Assembly (NCBI GenBank): GCA_015501585.1
Contig: JADNRY010000194.1
Location: 1-64,000 of the forward strand
Reading direction: 5' to 3'
Origin: Rhodocollybia butyracea
Lineage: Eukaryota > Basidiomycota > Agaricomycetes > Agaricales > Omphalotaceae
DNA: 64,000 nt
The notes below the pieces were generated by a model that was given only the letters and a program-made list of their open reading frames with translations, was not told the origin of the DNA and searched no databases. Shown piece by piece: positions 1 to 10,849 of the stretch; position 1 is the stretch's first letter; every line of letters begins with the position of its first letter. The translations under genes and the position numbers were made by a program.

Positions 1-524
1 CCCAAGACTTGTTTGTTGTTGTCAGGCAGTATGGCTGCCTGTAATACTGCTGGCGTTACTGCTGCCGGTCGGGCTACGGGCATTGCTATGCTCATAAGGT
101 TACCAGTATCTGGTAACAGTCTGGACTTACTCATTCCGGATGGTCCGGACCAACGTTCTACCGCGGTAGCTATACGGTTTAGTGCTTGCGCACCTTGTCC
201 ATAGAACTGCGATAGTTCTTGCATGGCCTCCTTGAGGTCATGCATGTCTGCGAAGCCTTTATTGCTAAAGGCTCCCTGAGACTCATTAGACTCAGATAGT
301 TTCTCATGTGTTGTATTCGACGCACACTCACGGATGTCATCGACATCACTTACATTCTGCCTGTCATTAGACAGCTCAATTTCAGGACTTTGTCCTGCAT
401 ACGGTGGTAGTCGTGAACTATGACTACTGTTGTGTGAATTTATTGGTGACGTGGCATCACCATGTTGTGAGTGGCAATTGCTTGCATCTCGTTGGGACTT
501 CTCTGAGTTCCTGTTTTGGTCCAT
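1..524 (-). CDS. Partial gag-like ORF of a probable LTR retroelement (runs off window)
   Basis: An uninterrupted minus-strand reading frame begins at the ATG at 524-522 and is still open at the window edge, about 174 codons. The N-terminal half is very polar, rich in Ser, Asn, His, Asp and Gln. It is followed by a helical stretch (KEAMQELSQFYGQGAQALNR) and a segment rich in Ala and Pro. That composition, with no intron and a TATA-bearing, LTR-like region upstream (623-1345), fits the start of a retrotransposon Gag protein. No zinc knuckle, protease or polymerase motif lies inside the window, so the family (Copia or Gypsy) cannot be set. A low-complexity host protein is the alternative. Confidence 0.45.
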   Translation of the reverse strand, partial: MDQNRNSEKSQRDASNCHSQHGDATSPINSHNSSHSSRLPPYAGQSPEIELSNDRQNVSDVDDIRECASNTTHEKLSESNESQGAFSNKGFADMHDLKEAMQELSQFYGQGAQALNRIATAVERWSGPSGMSKSRLLPDTGNLMSIAMPVARPAAVTPAVLQAAILPDNNKQVL

Positions 525-843
525 GTGATCGAACTTTTGTTGATTTTGCTTGGCGCTTTTGATGCGGAGTAAGAGTGGTGATAAGTGTTTAGATTACTTT
601 ATAATTCTAGTCGAGTAGTTATTGTTGTTGTAAAGGGGGGAAAATTCAGATACAAGCTACGCTCATCCTCCAAATGTGGGGACAAAAGCACACCAGAGGG
701 TAGAGATGGGTAAAGCCCTGGGTCAACAACCCGATGGAGTCTCATTCCATAAAACTAGGTACTTATATACTATACAATTGTATACTACACTACATAAGGG
801 AATTGACTTGCTTTAAGTCCAGGCAAGTCATGTAAAGTCATTA

Positions 844-952
844 TGAGTCATTTAGAATCATTGCACAGTCAATGACTCAATGCACAGTAACTATGTACTA
901 CAAATGAGTCAATGCAATATTGACACACTATGACTCCAGTCCATATGAGTCA
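844..952. promoter_or_regulatory. Cluster of four TGASTCA (bZIP/AP-1/Gcn4-type) sites
   Basis: Perfect TGAGTCA or TGACTCA heptamers occur at 844-850, 873-879, 905-911 and 946-952. A near match, TGACTCC, lies at 931-937. By chance one TGASTCA is expected about every 8 kb, so four in 109 bases is striking. They lie upstream of the TATATAAG box of the retroelement-like unit, where bZIP factors of the Gcn4/AP-1 class could act. Binding is inferred only from the motif. Confidence 0.55.
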
Positions 953-1266
953 GTCCAGGTTTGTACACGGAGGCACTTGCAAATATTCCAATCCAAATTC
1001 CTACAGTTATTACTTCTCGTAGTTTTGTGCACACAATCTTTTAATAAAGATTTTTGATGCTCAAAAAAGTATAACGCCCTTAGGCGAGAGTCTTACGTTC
1101 ACACGAAAGAGCACGACAAAGGCTATGCGATTGTGTACTCGTAGTGTAGAAGAACTACAGTAATTTATGTAATTCGACTAGTTATAGTAATCAAAATGAA
1201 TATAATAGAAATGATATCTAATCGTGAGATAAGATAAGATAAGAGTCGCGATGCGACAAAAGTTAA

Positions 1267-1288
1267 GGCCGCGCCATAAGGCGCGGCC
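1267..1288. repeat. Perfect GC-rich inverted repeat (9-bp arms, 4-base loop)
   Basis: Arms GGCCGCGCC and GGCGCGGCC flank ATAA and can form a strong hairpin. It sits in the R/U5-like part of the candidate LTR. It could serve as an RNA structure or a terminator; the function is unknown. Confidence 0.7.
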
Positions 1289-1578
1289 GGAAGGGAATCA
1301 GGCAAGATGGGGAGGAGGCGTTACAAGTGAACAACAGTGAACAACCCTGTACTACTCTGGTCTCTTTGTCTGAAACGCCATCCCGAGTCTTGGGGACTAT
1401 GAGTGAGCGATTTTTCTTCACACTTGTGAATTCAGGCTCATCGTATGCTGATTCTTTGGCGGTAAGTAGGCTGGGTACGTGCTGCTTATCATGTTGACTG
1501 AACTCGCTTCGTAAATGACATATAATATCGTAACTTGCTCTCTAACTAGCTTTCTCCCACTCTGTGTATTCGTTCTGA

Positions 1579-2671
1579 TCATTCCGTTGCCCCATAGCTA
1601 GCCGAGGGCGCATCAGACTGTTTCGTCAGCGCCTTCATATACCTCCTAGAACTCATCTCCAACGGCACCACCGTGAAATTAATCCGCCCAATTGTCAACC
1701 CAACACGAGAGCGTTCTGCGGATTCCCATCCGTCCGGAATACGCTCCTCGATAAGGAACTGGCGCAAGTCGTCTACGTGTCCCCCGAGGATGTTAATGAG
1801 GCCCGTGTTGCTAACGTACGATGTGTAAAGAAATCACCGGGTTCGTACTGGGAGCTGATGCACTTACTTTGAACTTCCGGCAAACTTGTGGAATGTACTT
1901 AGCGCAAACTCGGGGTTTCGAGCCTTTGCTTCTGTGCGACGCTTGGCGGTGAATCGGGCGATGTCGTCGAAGTTATCTTCCTTGCGCTTTCTGGGTTCTC
2001 AGCATCTGCGCTGACCTTGGGGTCTTTCCCGGAAGCAGAAAGGAGAAGCTCGTTGATGAAAGGTGCGTGGGGTTTGCCTTGGTCGGGTTGGTGGAAGGTA
2101 TCTTCGCCTGAGGACACAACCACGGAGGATGAGAGTAACAGTATATCCGTCAGTCGCAAACGACAAGATATAAAGAAGTAACTCACGAGTCAATGACGCA
2201 TCGTGTTCAATCCCATTATGCAAGCTAATCTCCTCCAGGTCGAATGTATCCGTCGAGTAATCCTTCTTCAACATTCCCGCAATAACATTCGGCACGAAAT
2301 AACAAAACGAGGAAGAGAAGTTGTATGTCGAGCGTACGGTGTCGGTCATTGTTACGAATGGGATGTTTTTGCCGTCGTGAGGGAGAATACCTGTGAGTTA
2401 TCGTCAAATTAAAGCATGATATTGGCGACACGGCTTAGAAATATTCGACGATATACGTACCATGATTCGCCAAGGCATTCAACATCGGACATGCACTCCG
2501 GCTGTCGCCTTCTCCAGGTGGGACATACTCCGGCCACTGACCACCCGCCCCGGGATGTCCCGCGGGTACGACATGACCAACTTTAAGGTTGGGCGTGATA
2601 AAGGCGATGATGGTGAGGAAAAAGTCCCATGCAAAGACCGAAGCGTTGTTGAACGCGGAGGAAATCGTCAT
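1579..2671 (-). CDS. Heme-thiolate peroxidase (chloroperoxidase / unspecific peroxygenase family)
   Basis: Member of the Peroxidase_2 family, which uses peroxide for halogenation or oxygen insertion on a Cys-ligated heme. The first exon from the ATG at 2671 encodes HPGAGGQWPEYVPPG and then SRSACPMLNALANHG, the heme-cysteine region, with Ala replacing the first Pro of the usual PCP. Exon 2 continues ILPHDGKNI and carries EHDASLTR, the acid-base Glu motif of the short family. The last exons give the usual LGG...LRQFLIEERIPDGW end. Introns lie near 2391-2460 and 2114-2187, with another near 1800-1870. The total is about 280 residues, normal for short HTPs. One base appears to be missing near 1993-1995 (CCC run on the coding strand). 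No signal peptide is clear, though residues 13-30 are hydrophobic. It likely decorates the terpenoid scaffold. Confidence 0.85.
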
Positions 2672-2984
2672 ATCTTCTCTGTGCTACTGGGGGCAAGAAG
2701 GGGACGATATCAAGTCGTCAATCTGTGTTTATAGCGAAAACAAACATGAGGTTGTAATGAAGCAGGAAGAATGTTCGAGAACCGAAAGATGTGGCAGGTG
2801 AAGGGTCAGAAGGCTGAGACAACACACCGTTAAGTGCTATTCGCATCGTTTATGAAGTTTTATACCATTTTAATAACATATGTAGAGGTTCTCGGTCGCT
2901 CTACAGCCGAATTATGCTTGATGATCACTCATTCAGCTTGCTTCTCCATATCATTGTTCAACGTTCGACACTTATCCACGTCCT

Positions 2985-3440
2985 TTGGTGTTAATTCGGG
3001 TTTTAGTGGGTGTACAGTCGAATGGCTGGGGCGATAAGGTATAACAGGAGACGGAACTATACAGACAAATGGGATGTTCGAAGCTCGTTGGAGTTAAATT
3101 TTGCTGTCCGTAAGGTGCATTGGAATGTGATGTGCACTCATTTTCGAATCTTTCGATGCAGCGATGGGTGCGCAGGGCTCGGCTGAGTGGGTTGGATTGG
3201 GTTGGAGAGGAACCAGAACAGCGCGGTACCGGGTGGAAGAATATCTGAGCAGAAAGCAAGAGCAAGCGGACAAGTTCAATATGTATATGCGAGGCCTTGG
3301 GTTGCATTAGCCTACAAGACAAGACACCAGTAGTTCGCGTTGTTACGAAGAGAAAGGAACTAGGTTTGAGATCTTGGGAGCTAGAAAGGCGTACGCATTA
3401 GTGACAACCAGAGGTTATGCGATAGGTGTGTTTTGTACGT
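2985..3440. repeat. Segmental duplicate, copy 1 (pairs with 9100-9715)
   Basis: Shared blocks in the same order and orientation include ATTCGGGT.TTAG.GGGTGTA, GAGTGGGTTGGATTGGGTTGG, TTGCATTAGC, TTCGCGTTNT.ACGAAGAG and GGCGTAC...TTGACAACCAG. The blocks are diverged and have gained or lost spacers. It lies about 300 bases upstream of the peroxidase ATG. The second copy has no peroxidase beside it. Confidence 0.65.
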
Positions 3441-3611
3441 TGTTCCTTCGTCCGATGATCTGTACATAAGTATATGTATCTGTTCAAACGTGCAACGAGA
3501 TATTATAGTCTAAGCTTTGAGACTAGCGTGCGCAGGGGAGTGAACAGAACATACCAAACGTTCTTAAAGTCTCGTTCCAAGAACTACTCCGACTCGTCTG
3601 GCAAAGGGACT

Positions 3612-3642
3612 GGAAATGGAACCGGAAATGGAACCGGAAACC
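3612..3642. repeat. 12-bp tandem repeat (GGAAATGGAACC unit)
   Basis: About two and a half tandem copies of a GGAAATGGAACC-type unit, followed by a degenerate GGAAACCGG. It would encode Gly-Asn/Thr repeats if translated, but no supported gene covers it. Confidence 0.7.
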
Positions 3643-5828
3643 GGAGCACTATTAATATTGATGTTATGGGCGCTCACTTGGCGCTTACAAAAGTCTTGGC
3701 ATTTTTTGTAATCGTCGAAAAACCATCACCACCTTTGTTCCTCCCCTCCTCTGGCCAGTCCTGTTGGTGTCAAGTTCCTGTGTGTTTATTTAACCTGTGA
3801 ACTCGTAATGAGCGCAAAGAAATATATCAGCAACTGTTACCGCAAGTTCGAGTACTAGTAGTTCTCCTTCGTCCCAATGACGATATCAATATTATCACTG
3901 CGCTTGCGCTCACATTTTCGACGACATACTCGAGCTCTCTTCGTTTGGCGTCGCATCACGCTAATGCTCCAGTACACTGGCTACTGCTCCAATTGCAAAC
4001 CCAAACTATGCTCGGGACGCTGGGTTTGGATGACCTAGGTTTCGAGTAGACCGAGTACCGACGAAAAGAAGGTGGTAGGTGTAGCTTCGACGCCAACAAG
4101 GACAGGAGCAGCTAGTACGCTGATCTTGTTTCCTATCAATAAACGATTGATTAACTCGTTTGGATGTGGATTTTCCATCGCCTGTACACCTGTCACTTGT
4201 GTCCACACCGAACGCTAGGTCTTCAACGGTGGAACCATAGCCAGTTTAGCAAGACGGAACGAAGGTCAGGAGGATCTACACGTGGTACTACGATACTATC
4301 ATTGGTACTGATACTGATTTCAACGACATCGACTCGGATTCCAGTGGTGTCTCCAGCTTCAATACCACTGCTGAGCGCTAAACCCAACGTTGTTTTATTG
4401 TTACAACACTCAATACTCAACGTTACTTCGTTTCCTCTTATCAACTCATCGTCTGTATTATGTTCATGATATCAATGGCCGTTATACGATACATATTACG
4501 TCTACTACATTCGCCTCCCCCTCTCCGCTATCTCGTCACCCTCCTCTTCTGTTTGCGGCGCTTCACCTATTCGGCCGACAAGTCGATTCGGTGTACCTGG
4601 CTGGAGAAGCGGCGAGTTCGTGGCTCGTTCCTATTCCTTTGTCCTTGGGAAGAATCGGAATTGTCGTTCAACGGTTTTAGCCCAAATCAAACCAATTAGA
4701 TGAGACTGCGGTGAATAGAGATGTGTGTGTGCGTAGATTTTTCGCCTCTCTTTTGTTCTGATACTGAACCCCCCTCTGTTCAGGCCCTCAAGCCTCAAGC
4801 CCATACGTAGAGCTCTATATCACGCTGCGTAAATTATTGTCTACGATGACGCTTTTCACTGTTGAAACAGGTTGATCGGGCTCGCCTATAACCCGTATGT
4901 AGCTTCCTCGTGGCATATCCTAGCCATACCAGGCTCCGGTATCGCCCTGCTGCGCCTCTCTATTGACGAGCGTTGAGCATGACTACCGTGTTCCGACCAT
5001 TCGACAACCGAGTCGTCCTCCGCGGCATTATCTAGCGGAGGGCAAACAACGGTTGCGAAGCCTATCATCACGGCGGAGCAGAAGGATACCGTCGATAGGT
5101 TGCTTGGGATGTGCATAGGTTCTTCCAGTCCCATCTACTAGTGTTATTATCTGTCTGTATATCGATTTTTTTTGTTACGATCCGCATCTTTCAAGTCGAG
5201 TTTCCCTACCGGTTGTTTCATTCCTTCAAACTACTCTTGAATACCACGGAGACGTAGAGCTAAGGAATCGCCCAGTTCGTATCGTGATTATTTGGCTTAT
5301 GGATTGCAGTATGAAGATGGGAAGCACTATAACCCCCATTCCCGACTGTCAGGTCGAACAGCGTGATTTACTTCTACTCGGATCTCCAAGACAGGACGTT
5401 TGTAACACACCATAAATAGGAAACTGTTGTAACTCTTCTTTCCCCACTCTGAGCACTCTGAGCACTCTGAGCAACACCCACTGTCTCAAACTATAATTCT
5501 TCATTCCAAACTTTGGTCATTGAAATGTGGGTATCATCACTTGACCAAGTCTCATGAAGCTTCTGCTTTGGGCCATCGCTCTGAAGGGATTTGTTCGAAG
5601 TTCAGTGCCCCCTTAAACGTCGCAGTGAACATGAAACAGTAAATGACAGCTAACTTGAGCTGGTTAAAGATTGTTAAAGACAGTGGACACGGAGAAACAG
5701 ATATAAAAAACAAGTAAGTATATACAGAAAAAGATTGAATAACAGATGTGGATAACAGCGGACGAACAACAACAGCGAACGAATACGAAGAATGAATAAC
5801 AGAAATGGATGACAAAGGACGAACAACC

Positions 5829-5934
5829 AACGAACAACAACACCGAATACGAAAAATGAAACAAGCAGAAGAACCGAAAACAACGAACAACAACACCGAA
5901 TACAAAAAATGAAACAAGCAGAAGAACCGAAAAC
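5829..5934. repeat. Two 53-bp tandem copies, one mismatch
   Basis: Copies at 5829-5881 and 5882-5934 differ by one base. A degenerate, related A-rich unit precedes them (about 5761-5817). The strand bias (A/C/G-rich, nearly T-free) gives long Phe/Cys/Val-rich frames on the minus strand that I judge spurious. Confidence 0.85.
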
Positions 5935-6060
5935 ACGTAACAAAAATACAAAGTACGCAACAAGTTACTTTGTCGCCCACCTCATTAAACTGGTAATTAC
6001 GATATGAAAGAACTTCATAGATAGTCAATAACAAATTCAACCCACATCACACCCCCGACT

Positions 6061-7599
6061 TCACATATTTGGCTCGACATCAGCCATTTGAGGTTGTACG
6101 GCTACCATCCACGTCTTTCGAATGATCTCGCTGGCCTTTCCAAAATATCTTCTGGAGTGGAAACTACATGAGTTCATATTAGCTTGTGCACGAACAACAA
6201 TGGGAAGTTGTCTGCGTCTCACCTCCAGTCAAGATTGGCTTTAACAACGTTGGTCACGCCGCGGATGTATTCCTGAACTTCATAATCGATCTGCTCACCC
6301 CAGCTCGGCAGCTCTGCCAGAGCGAGGTACCAGTCGCGATACCGAGAGATAAGCATGCTGCCCACGTAGTTGAATGCCATCTGTGCTGGCATCCCAGAGC
6401 GACGGCATGCGGCTACCAGGTTGTGTGTAACGCCTTCTCTCTGAAAAATTATAAGTGCTGAGTCTTTGAACTAAACGGTGCTAAACGTACCTCTTCTTTG
6501 CAGTAAGAAAGGATATCATTTTGCCTGTGGTCCATCAGAGTTTGTTTGCAAGATTAGGGCTAGAATACTAACAGCAGTACAAGATCAATTGCAACTCGTT
6601 CAATTTCCTTGATGCTCCGAGTCTCAAATACAAAATCTGGAAGATCCAGTTTAAGAGCGTATCTGTTATGACCGTGTTAGTATCTCTTTCGACCTGGATA
6701 GAGTAACCTTTGACATACTCCACTAGCGCAAAAAGAGGCGAGACGCCGGCAGACTGCCTTCGCATAGCAAGCGTTTCTTCCAGCGAAGGGGCTTGACCGC
6801 TGGAGCAGGTACACACTTGGGCGAGAGCTCCGTTGCAGTAGTCGCCCATCGTCTTCGCGAACCTGCGTCGGACACCTGGGCAGCCCGGACGTTCAAACAG
6901 CTTCCAACAGAGTCAAGTTGAACAAACCATACCTGGAGGCGATCCCCGTCTAACACGGTCCCATACGGAATTATGAACCCGAACTAGAGGGTACTCGTCA
7001 TCCATCGGGGGCTCCTCATCGTCTACCATTCCCCCCAGCAATCTATCTATGAGCTCCTGAGCACGCTCTGGATCGTCCCTGAGTCCACCGTTGTCAAATT
7101 CTGTCCCCCGCATGATTAGCCATTGATGGTGCATCAATTGGGACCGTACATACCATCGTCAAACGGGAAGACCTATGAAAAAAAAAAACAAGTATCAGCA
7201 GACCGAACCGTGAATTAAAACGCCCGTACATACCCAGTTGCCCCAGTCGCACACTGTTCGAAGCTCTTCTGGCGCTGCATCTGGCACTATAATAGAACAA
7301 AAGTATGAAGCGTCCGTCTTCTTAAAGATCCTCTCGGATCTCTCGTCCAAAGAACATTCGCTGATAGGAAGGTCAGCCATCGACTCTAATATTGTGGTCT
7401 GATAGACGGAAGCTTACTTGCAGATCCACCTTTCAGCTTCCTGCCTCACCGCCTCATAGTGTGGGTTGAGCTCTGGGGGCCCAGACAGGAAGAGCACGAA
7501 CATTTCCGGGAGGCGTATGGGAATAGAGAAAGTCTGTTGCACCCCCTTGGTGCGAGGCAGGAACACCTGCTGTTGGACAAGCTGCGTGACCGCTACCAT
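6061..7599 (-). CDS. Class I terpene synthase 1 (fungal sesquiterpene-synthase type)
   Basis: Metal-dependent cyclase that ionises a prenyl diphosphate. Nine or so small exons give about 365 residues, the usual size. The start ATG at 7599 gives MVAVTQLVQQQ and matches the start of the paralogue. The motif CDWGNWVFPFDDEFD near residue 100 contains the Asp-rich Mg site; the intron at about 7103-7153 splits it between the second Asp and the Glu. The NSE triad NDILSYCKEE lies near residue 250. The C-terminal SFHSRRYFGK carries the conserved Arg-Tyr of the family, and the stop is at 6061-6063. No signal peptide or membrane segment is seen, so it is probably cytosolic. Its close paralogue is at 13160-14708. 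The product is unknown. Farnesyl diphosphate is the default substrate, but a class II product from the cyclase at 54-56 kb is worth considering. Confidence 0.9.
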
Positions 7600-10074
7600 G
7601 GGGGAAGAGACAGGAAGAGAACGAGGAAAGGTTCAGGGTTTGGTTTGTATCTCTGAACGATTTATCAGCTGTGGTCAAGAGATCGATGGTACTCTATACA
7701 TACGGGCTTAAAAAATTGCTGCCTGAAAAGATCACCCAGGGAGCAGGGACCTCGGGCTCCGGAAACGCCTCAAACTGGTCTAATCATACCTGAGGATCTG
7801 GAGTCTGCACTTTGGTGGAGGTCAGATAATTCTTTGTCGATGATAATGTTTGATGCGATGGACGGAAATCTGATTGCCGATCGAAAACTGACAGAAAAAG
7901 CATCTAGCAGCCGATGCCGCGACCATCTGTTCGCTCGAATAACGACAGCCGTTGATCGGAAGCAAATCACCTGAACATTATTTGGCAAAACAACTTCGAA
8001 TCAAACGAGCTCAGAGCAGAGATTTAGAGTTACTTATTATAGTAGTTCAATGCATTGCATGATAGTGTACTGGTATAATAGGTTACAGCAAGGTCTGACT
8101 ACAGTCTACAGGTCTATAACGTATCAAAACGCTACCCATTTCGGATGTGCGCCTACTAAATAGTCCCCTCCCTTTTCATTTGGCGGATGTGGGGGATCCC
8201 TTGATTGTTTGATCCACATAATATGCGCCCCTCTGATCCTCTGATCAGTCGTTCTTAAGTAGCATTATCAGCGCCCACCTGATGCTGAAAAGAAAATAGA
8301 ACTTTGCATAGAAGAGTCTTAAGGACGTACGGAAAGATTGAAAACCCCAACTCCCTCGTCCGCGTTTCCTGTTTTGTGGCTTGCGCCTATATTCTGGGCA
8401 CGATGCGCTCGATGGCAGCATAAATACACAAATCGAAAAGCTCACTTACCTTCTGTATACGGAACCAACCCGGCGCGAGAATCGGCACATCAACTTCTTG
8501 CGCGCATATACTTACTCCAAACTCGCTTCCGATTTTCATCACTGATACCGTATCTCGCTGTAAGTATTCGGAATTCCTGCACCCTCTCCAAGCCTCTCCA
8601 GCGCTCTCCTTGGAGGCTCTACAGACGTTCCAGATTGGCGATCTTTTGCCAGTGTATTGGGCATTGTACCTCCATTTTCTTTAGCAGGGTAGATGGTGGA
8701 CATACCAACACCGGAGTAATCTCTGGAGATTTGGCGTTCATGCGGCAACTATAACGTGTCATTAAATCTTTCCTTCCTTCAAACTCCTTTCTCGAGGATA
8801 CAGCCAATAATTTGATAGACATGAAATTTCGACGCATCTCTGACTCTGTCGAAACGGGCACAAGTCGACCTAAGGAAATATATTTCATAGTACTTAAGAG
8901 TAACAACAACGATTGATTATCGAGCAATTAGCTTGTACGTACAATAGTTCAAACGATGGAAAGCGACATAACAAGAGTAGCGAACTAGAATGCTTCACCT
9001 GCATTACACATCCCCACATACTATTTCAGACTAAGTATTCCCAACATGATTTCCACGATAGTTTTACAGCGTTGGTGCGATGCGAACGGCCAAAACTAAC
9101 CTCCTTGAGGATTCGGGTCTTAGGGGGTGTAGTCATTCGGGATGGGTGGGGAGACTCCAGAGACCGATCGACTAGTAAATGGCAAGTTCTGTATCCGCCC
9201 GCTGGGTTTGCGATCTGGGTAACGGGCTGGAACTTGATCCAACCGTTGGATGGTGACCCATGATACGAAAAGATGATACAGTGATTACCGTCTGAACTGT
9301 TAGGAAACATACGGAGGGCCGGCAGTGCACTTTCTACATACGTTATGAGGCTCGGCCAAAGGGATAGGTAGTTGGGTTGAGTGGGTTGAGTGGGCTGGAC
9401 TGGAGAGCGCAGGGGACGCAAAGAACCAGGGAAACAGCACGGTCTCGGGTTGAATGGAAGAGCATTTGAACAGAAAGAGAGAGAAAGAGTCGTAAGAAAC
9501 TTGTCGTGCAATGAATATATGTTAGGGCTTAAGCGCTTAATTTGCATTAGCTTGACAGTCATCAAGGCAGACAATGATTCGCGTTATGAAGAGGAGGAAG
9601 CTAAAGATATCGAGCTAAACCAAAGGCGTACCTATTGACAACCAGGGATCGAGAGATAGTTGTGTTTCATACACTGTTGCCTTTTCCTCGCACTTCCTTC
9701 GTCCTATGGTCCATAATCTAGTAACCGCGCAACGTGTAAGAGACAAGGCGTGAGTTCGGTCAAAGCCCACAACATAGCGTGGAATGGAAGTGAGCTCTCG
9801 AGGTGGAATTAGATGTAATCGATAATCCCAGGCCAGTAAGTTGCGCCGCGCACCTTGATTTGGAGTATTGAATATTGAAGACTTGGAAAAGATATGGCGC
9901 TCAGGGTATGATTGCATTTCGGAAGAAGGAGAGGGTGCATGGTGCCGGTGAATGGCGTAGACACTTTGGAATTGCGGGAAGAAAGGAATTGGAAGAGAGA
10001 GAAACTTAAATGCCTTCAGACCACGAGGGCTAGTCGATAAATATCCTCTTGTTAAATAATCCTCTTTTTGAATA
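7600..10074. other. Long intergenic stretch, no gene recognised
   Basis: Open frames of 100-180 codons occur on both strands (for example 8338-8754 plus, 9026-9574 minus), but none shows a known motif or a convincing start. A minus-strand segment around 8450-8740 has plausible splice signals and reads AQEVDVPILAPGWFRIQK, which I cannot assign. It contains the second copy of the segmental duplicate (9100-9715). Confidence 0.45.
9100..9715. repeat. Segmental duplicate, copy 2 (pairs with 2985-3440)
   Basis: Diverged copy of the block upstream of the peroxidase, about 150 bases longer through internal additions, including an expanded GTTGAGTGGGTTGAGTGGG tract. It suggests that a larger ancestral duplication once linked the peroxidase region and this terpene-synthase region. 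Confidence 0.65.
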
Positions 10075-10331
10075 CTGTATGGGGGTGTAGGGAGGCAACA
10101 GAGTGCCTCACCGTGACAAAATTTTTGGATCCTGACTTAGCAACCAAAGCCAAGTTGACCGTGACTTCAATGAAAATTGGCAACCATTTTTACAATTTTT
10201 AAGCCTTGGTTTTTTGGTCACGGTTCTGGGGCTGGCAACCAGGTCCTCCGTGACCGTGACCAGACGAAAATTAGGCAACGCAACGGGGTATGCTGTGACC
10301 GTGACCGTTGCCTCCCTACACCCTCATACAG
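10075..10331. mobile_element. MITE: 257 bp, 25-bp terminal inverted repeats, TA duplication
   Basis: The ends CTGTATGGGGGTGTAGGGAG (with 5 more bases) at 10075-10099 and their inverse at 10307-10331 match except at one base. The element is flanked by TA at 10073-10074 and 10332-10333, the duplication typical of Tc1/mariner-type insertion. The interior has repeated GTGACCGTGACC and GGCAACC motifs in both orientations, and no reading frame of note. It is therefore a non-autonomous element that needs a transposase from elsewhere. Confidence 0.88.
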
Positions 10332-10849
10332 TATAAGCATACGAAACCGAGACCATAGTAATGAGGAGATATCCGTTCGTCCTTTCGTCGATCTGTCGAC
10401 ATCGATCGGGCATGTCATTGTATGCGTGCACTGGGTTCTGCAAAGAGGAGGGCTGGAGGAGGAGATGAAGCTAGATGAAGGAAGGTGGGAGGCGTTTTGG
10501 TTGAATGATTACGCAATATGCCCTATAAGCGCCAAGTAAGCGCGCGCAGTTCAGGAACTATGGTGGTCATAGTTTTGTGTGACTATGCGAAGTCGATACT
10601 ATGCCTATCCTTACATGAACCAGTGCCTAATATTAACCGCCAGTCATTACGAGACTTCACTTCAAGCTTCAGAGAGCGATACTTTTCAGTCCACAGTCAG
10701 TGCAGGTCACTGTTATCCACTTGCGCTCCTTTTGAGTTTCGATACGCTCGAGCGCGATTTACCGGCCACAAGGGACCACTGGGTCCAAAACCACTAACGT
10801 TGTCACTAAGTAAGCAGCAGTTAATAATCTACCCAGACACTAACAAACG
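10332..10849. other. Intergenic, nothing recognised
   Basis: Spacer between the MITE and the 3' end of the decarboxylase-like gene. No motif or repeat stands out. The 201-codon plus-strand frame that starts here runs antisense through the neighbouring gene and is judged a shadow. Confidence 0.5.

Larger units (their letters stand above)
623..1345 (-). repeat. Candidate LTR / 5' leader of the retroelement
   Basis: Read on the minus strand, the segment starts TGTTCACTGTTG near 1345 and ends TTTACAACA near 626, so it has TGTT...AACA ends like an LTR. It carries a TATATAAG box about 245 bases upstream of the gag-like ATG, and no coding potential. I could not find a clear tRNA primer-binding site or a target duplication, and the partner LTR would lie outside the window. 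The borders are therefore guesses. Confidence 0.35.
2672..6060. other. Gene-poor stretch with short repeats and a segmental duplicate
   Basis: No gene was recognised. Reading frames up to about 160 codons exist on both strands, but they are low-complexity or lack any family signature. The stretch holds the first copy of a diverged segmental duplicate (2985-3440), a 12-bp tandem repeat (3612-3642) and a 53-bp tandem repeat (5829-5934). The minus-strand frames at 3950-5134 look no better than chance. It may hold the promoter of the peroxidase, which reads away to the left. Confidence 0.5.

Noticed and set aside
3474..3800. Gly-Asn-Thr repeat protein
   Set aside because: The repeat is a short DNA minisatellite; flanking residues look random and no start context supports it.
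5552..6040. 162-codon Phe/Cys/Val-rich minus-strand frame resembling a membrane protein
   Set aside because: Produced by translating the T-poor tandem repeat region in all three frames; the composition follows the repeat, not a protein.
8338..8754. 138-codon plus-strand frame
   Set aside because: Starts at a TTG, has no recognisable motif, and no splice or neighbour support.
9026..9574. 182-codon minus-strand frame
   Set aside because: Lies in the segmental duplicate; the matching frame in the other copy (2972-3322) is not conserved as protein apart from a few Pro/Ser words.
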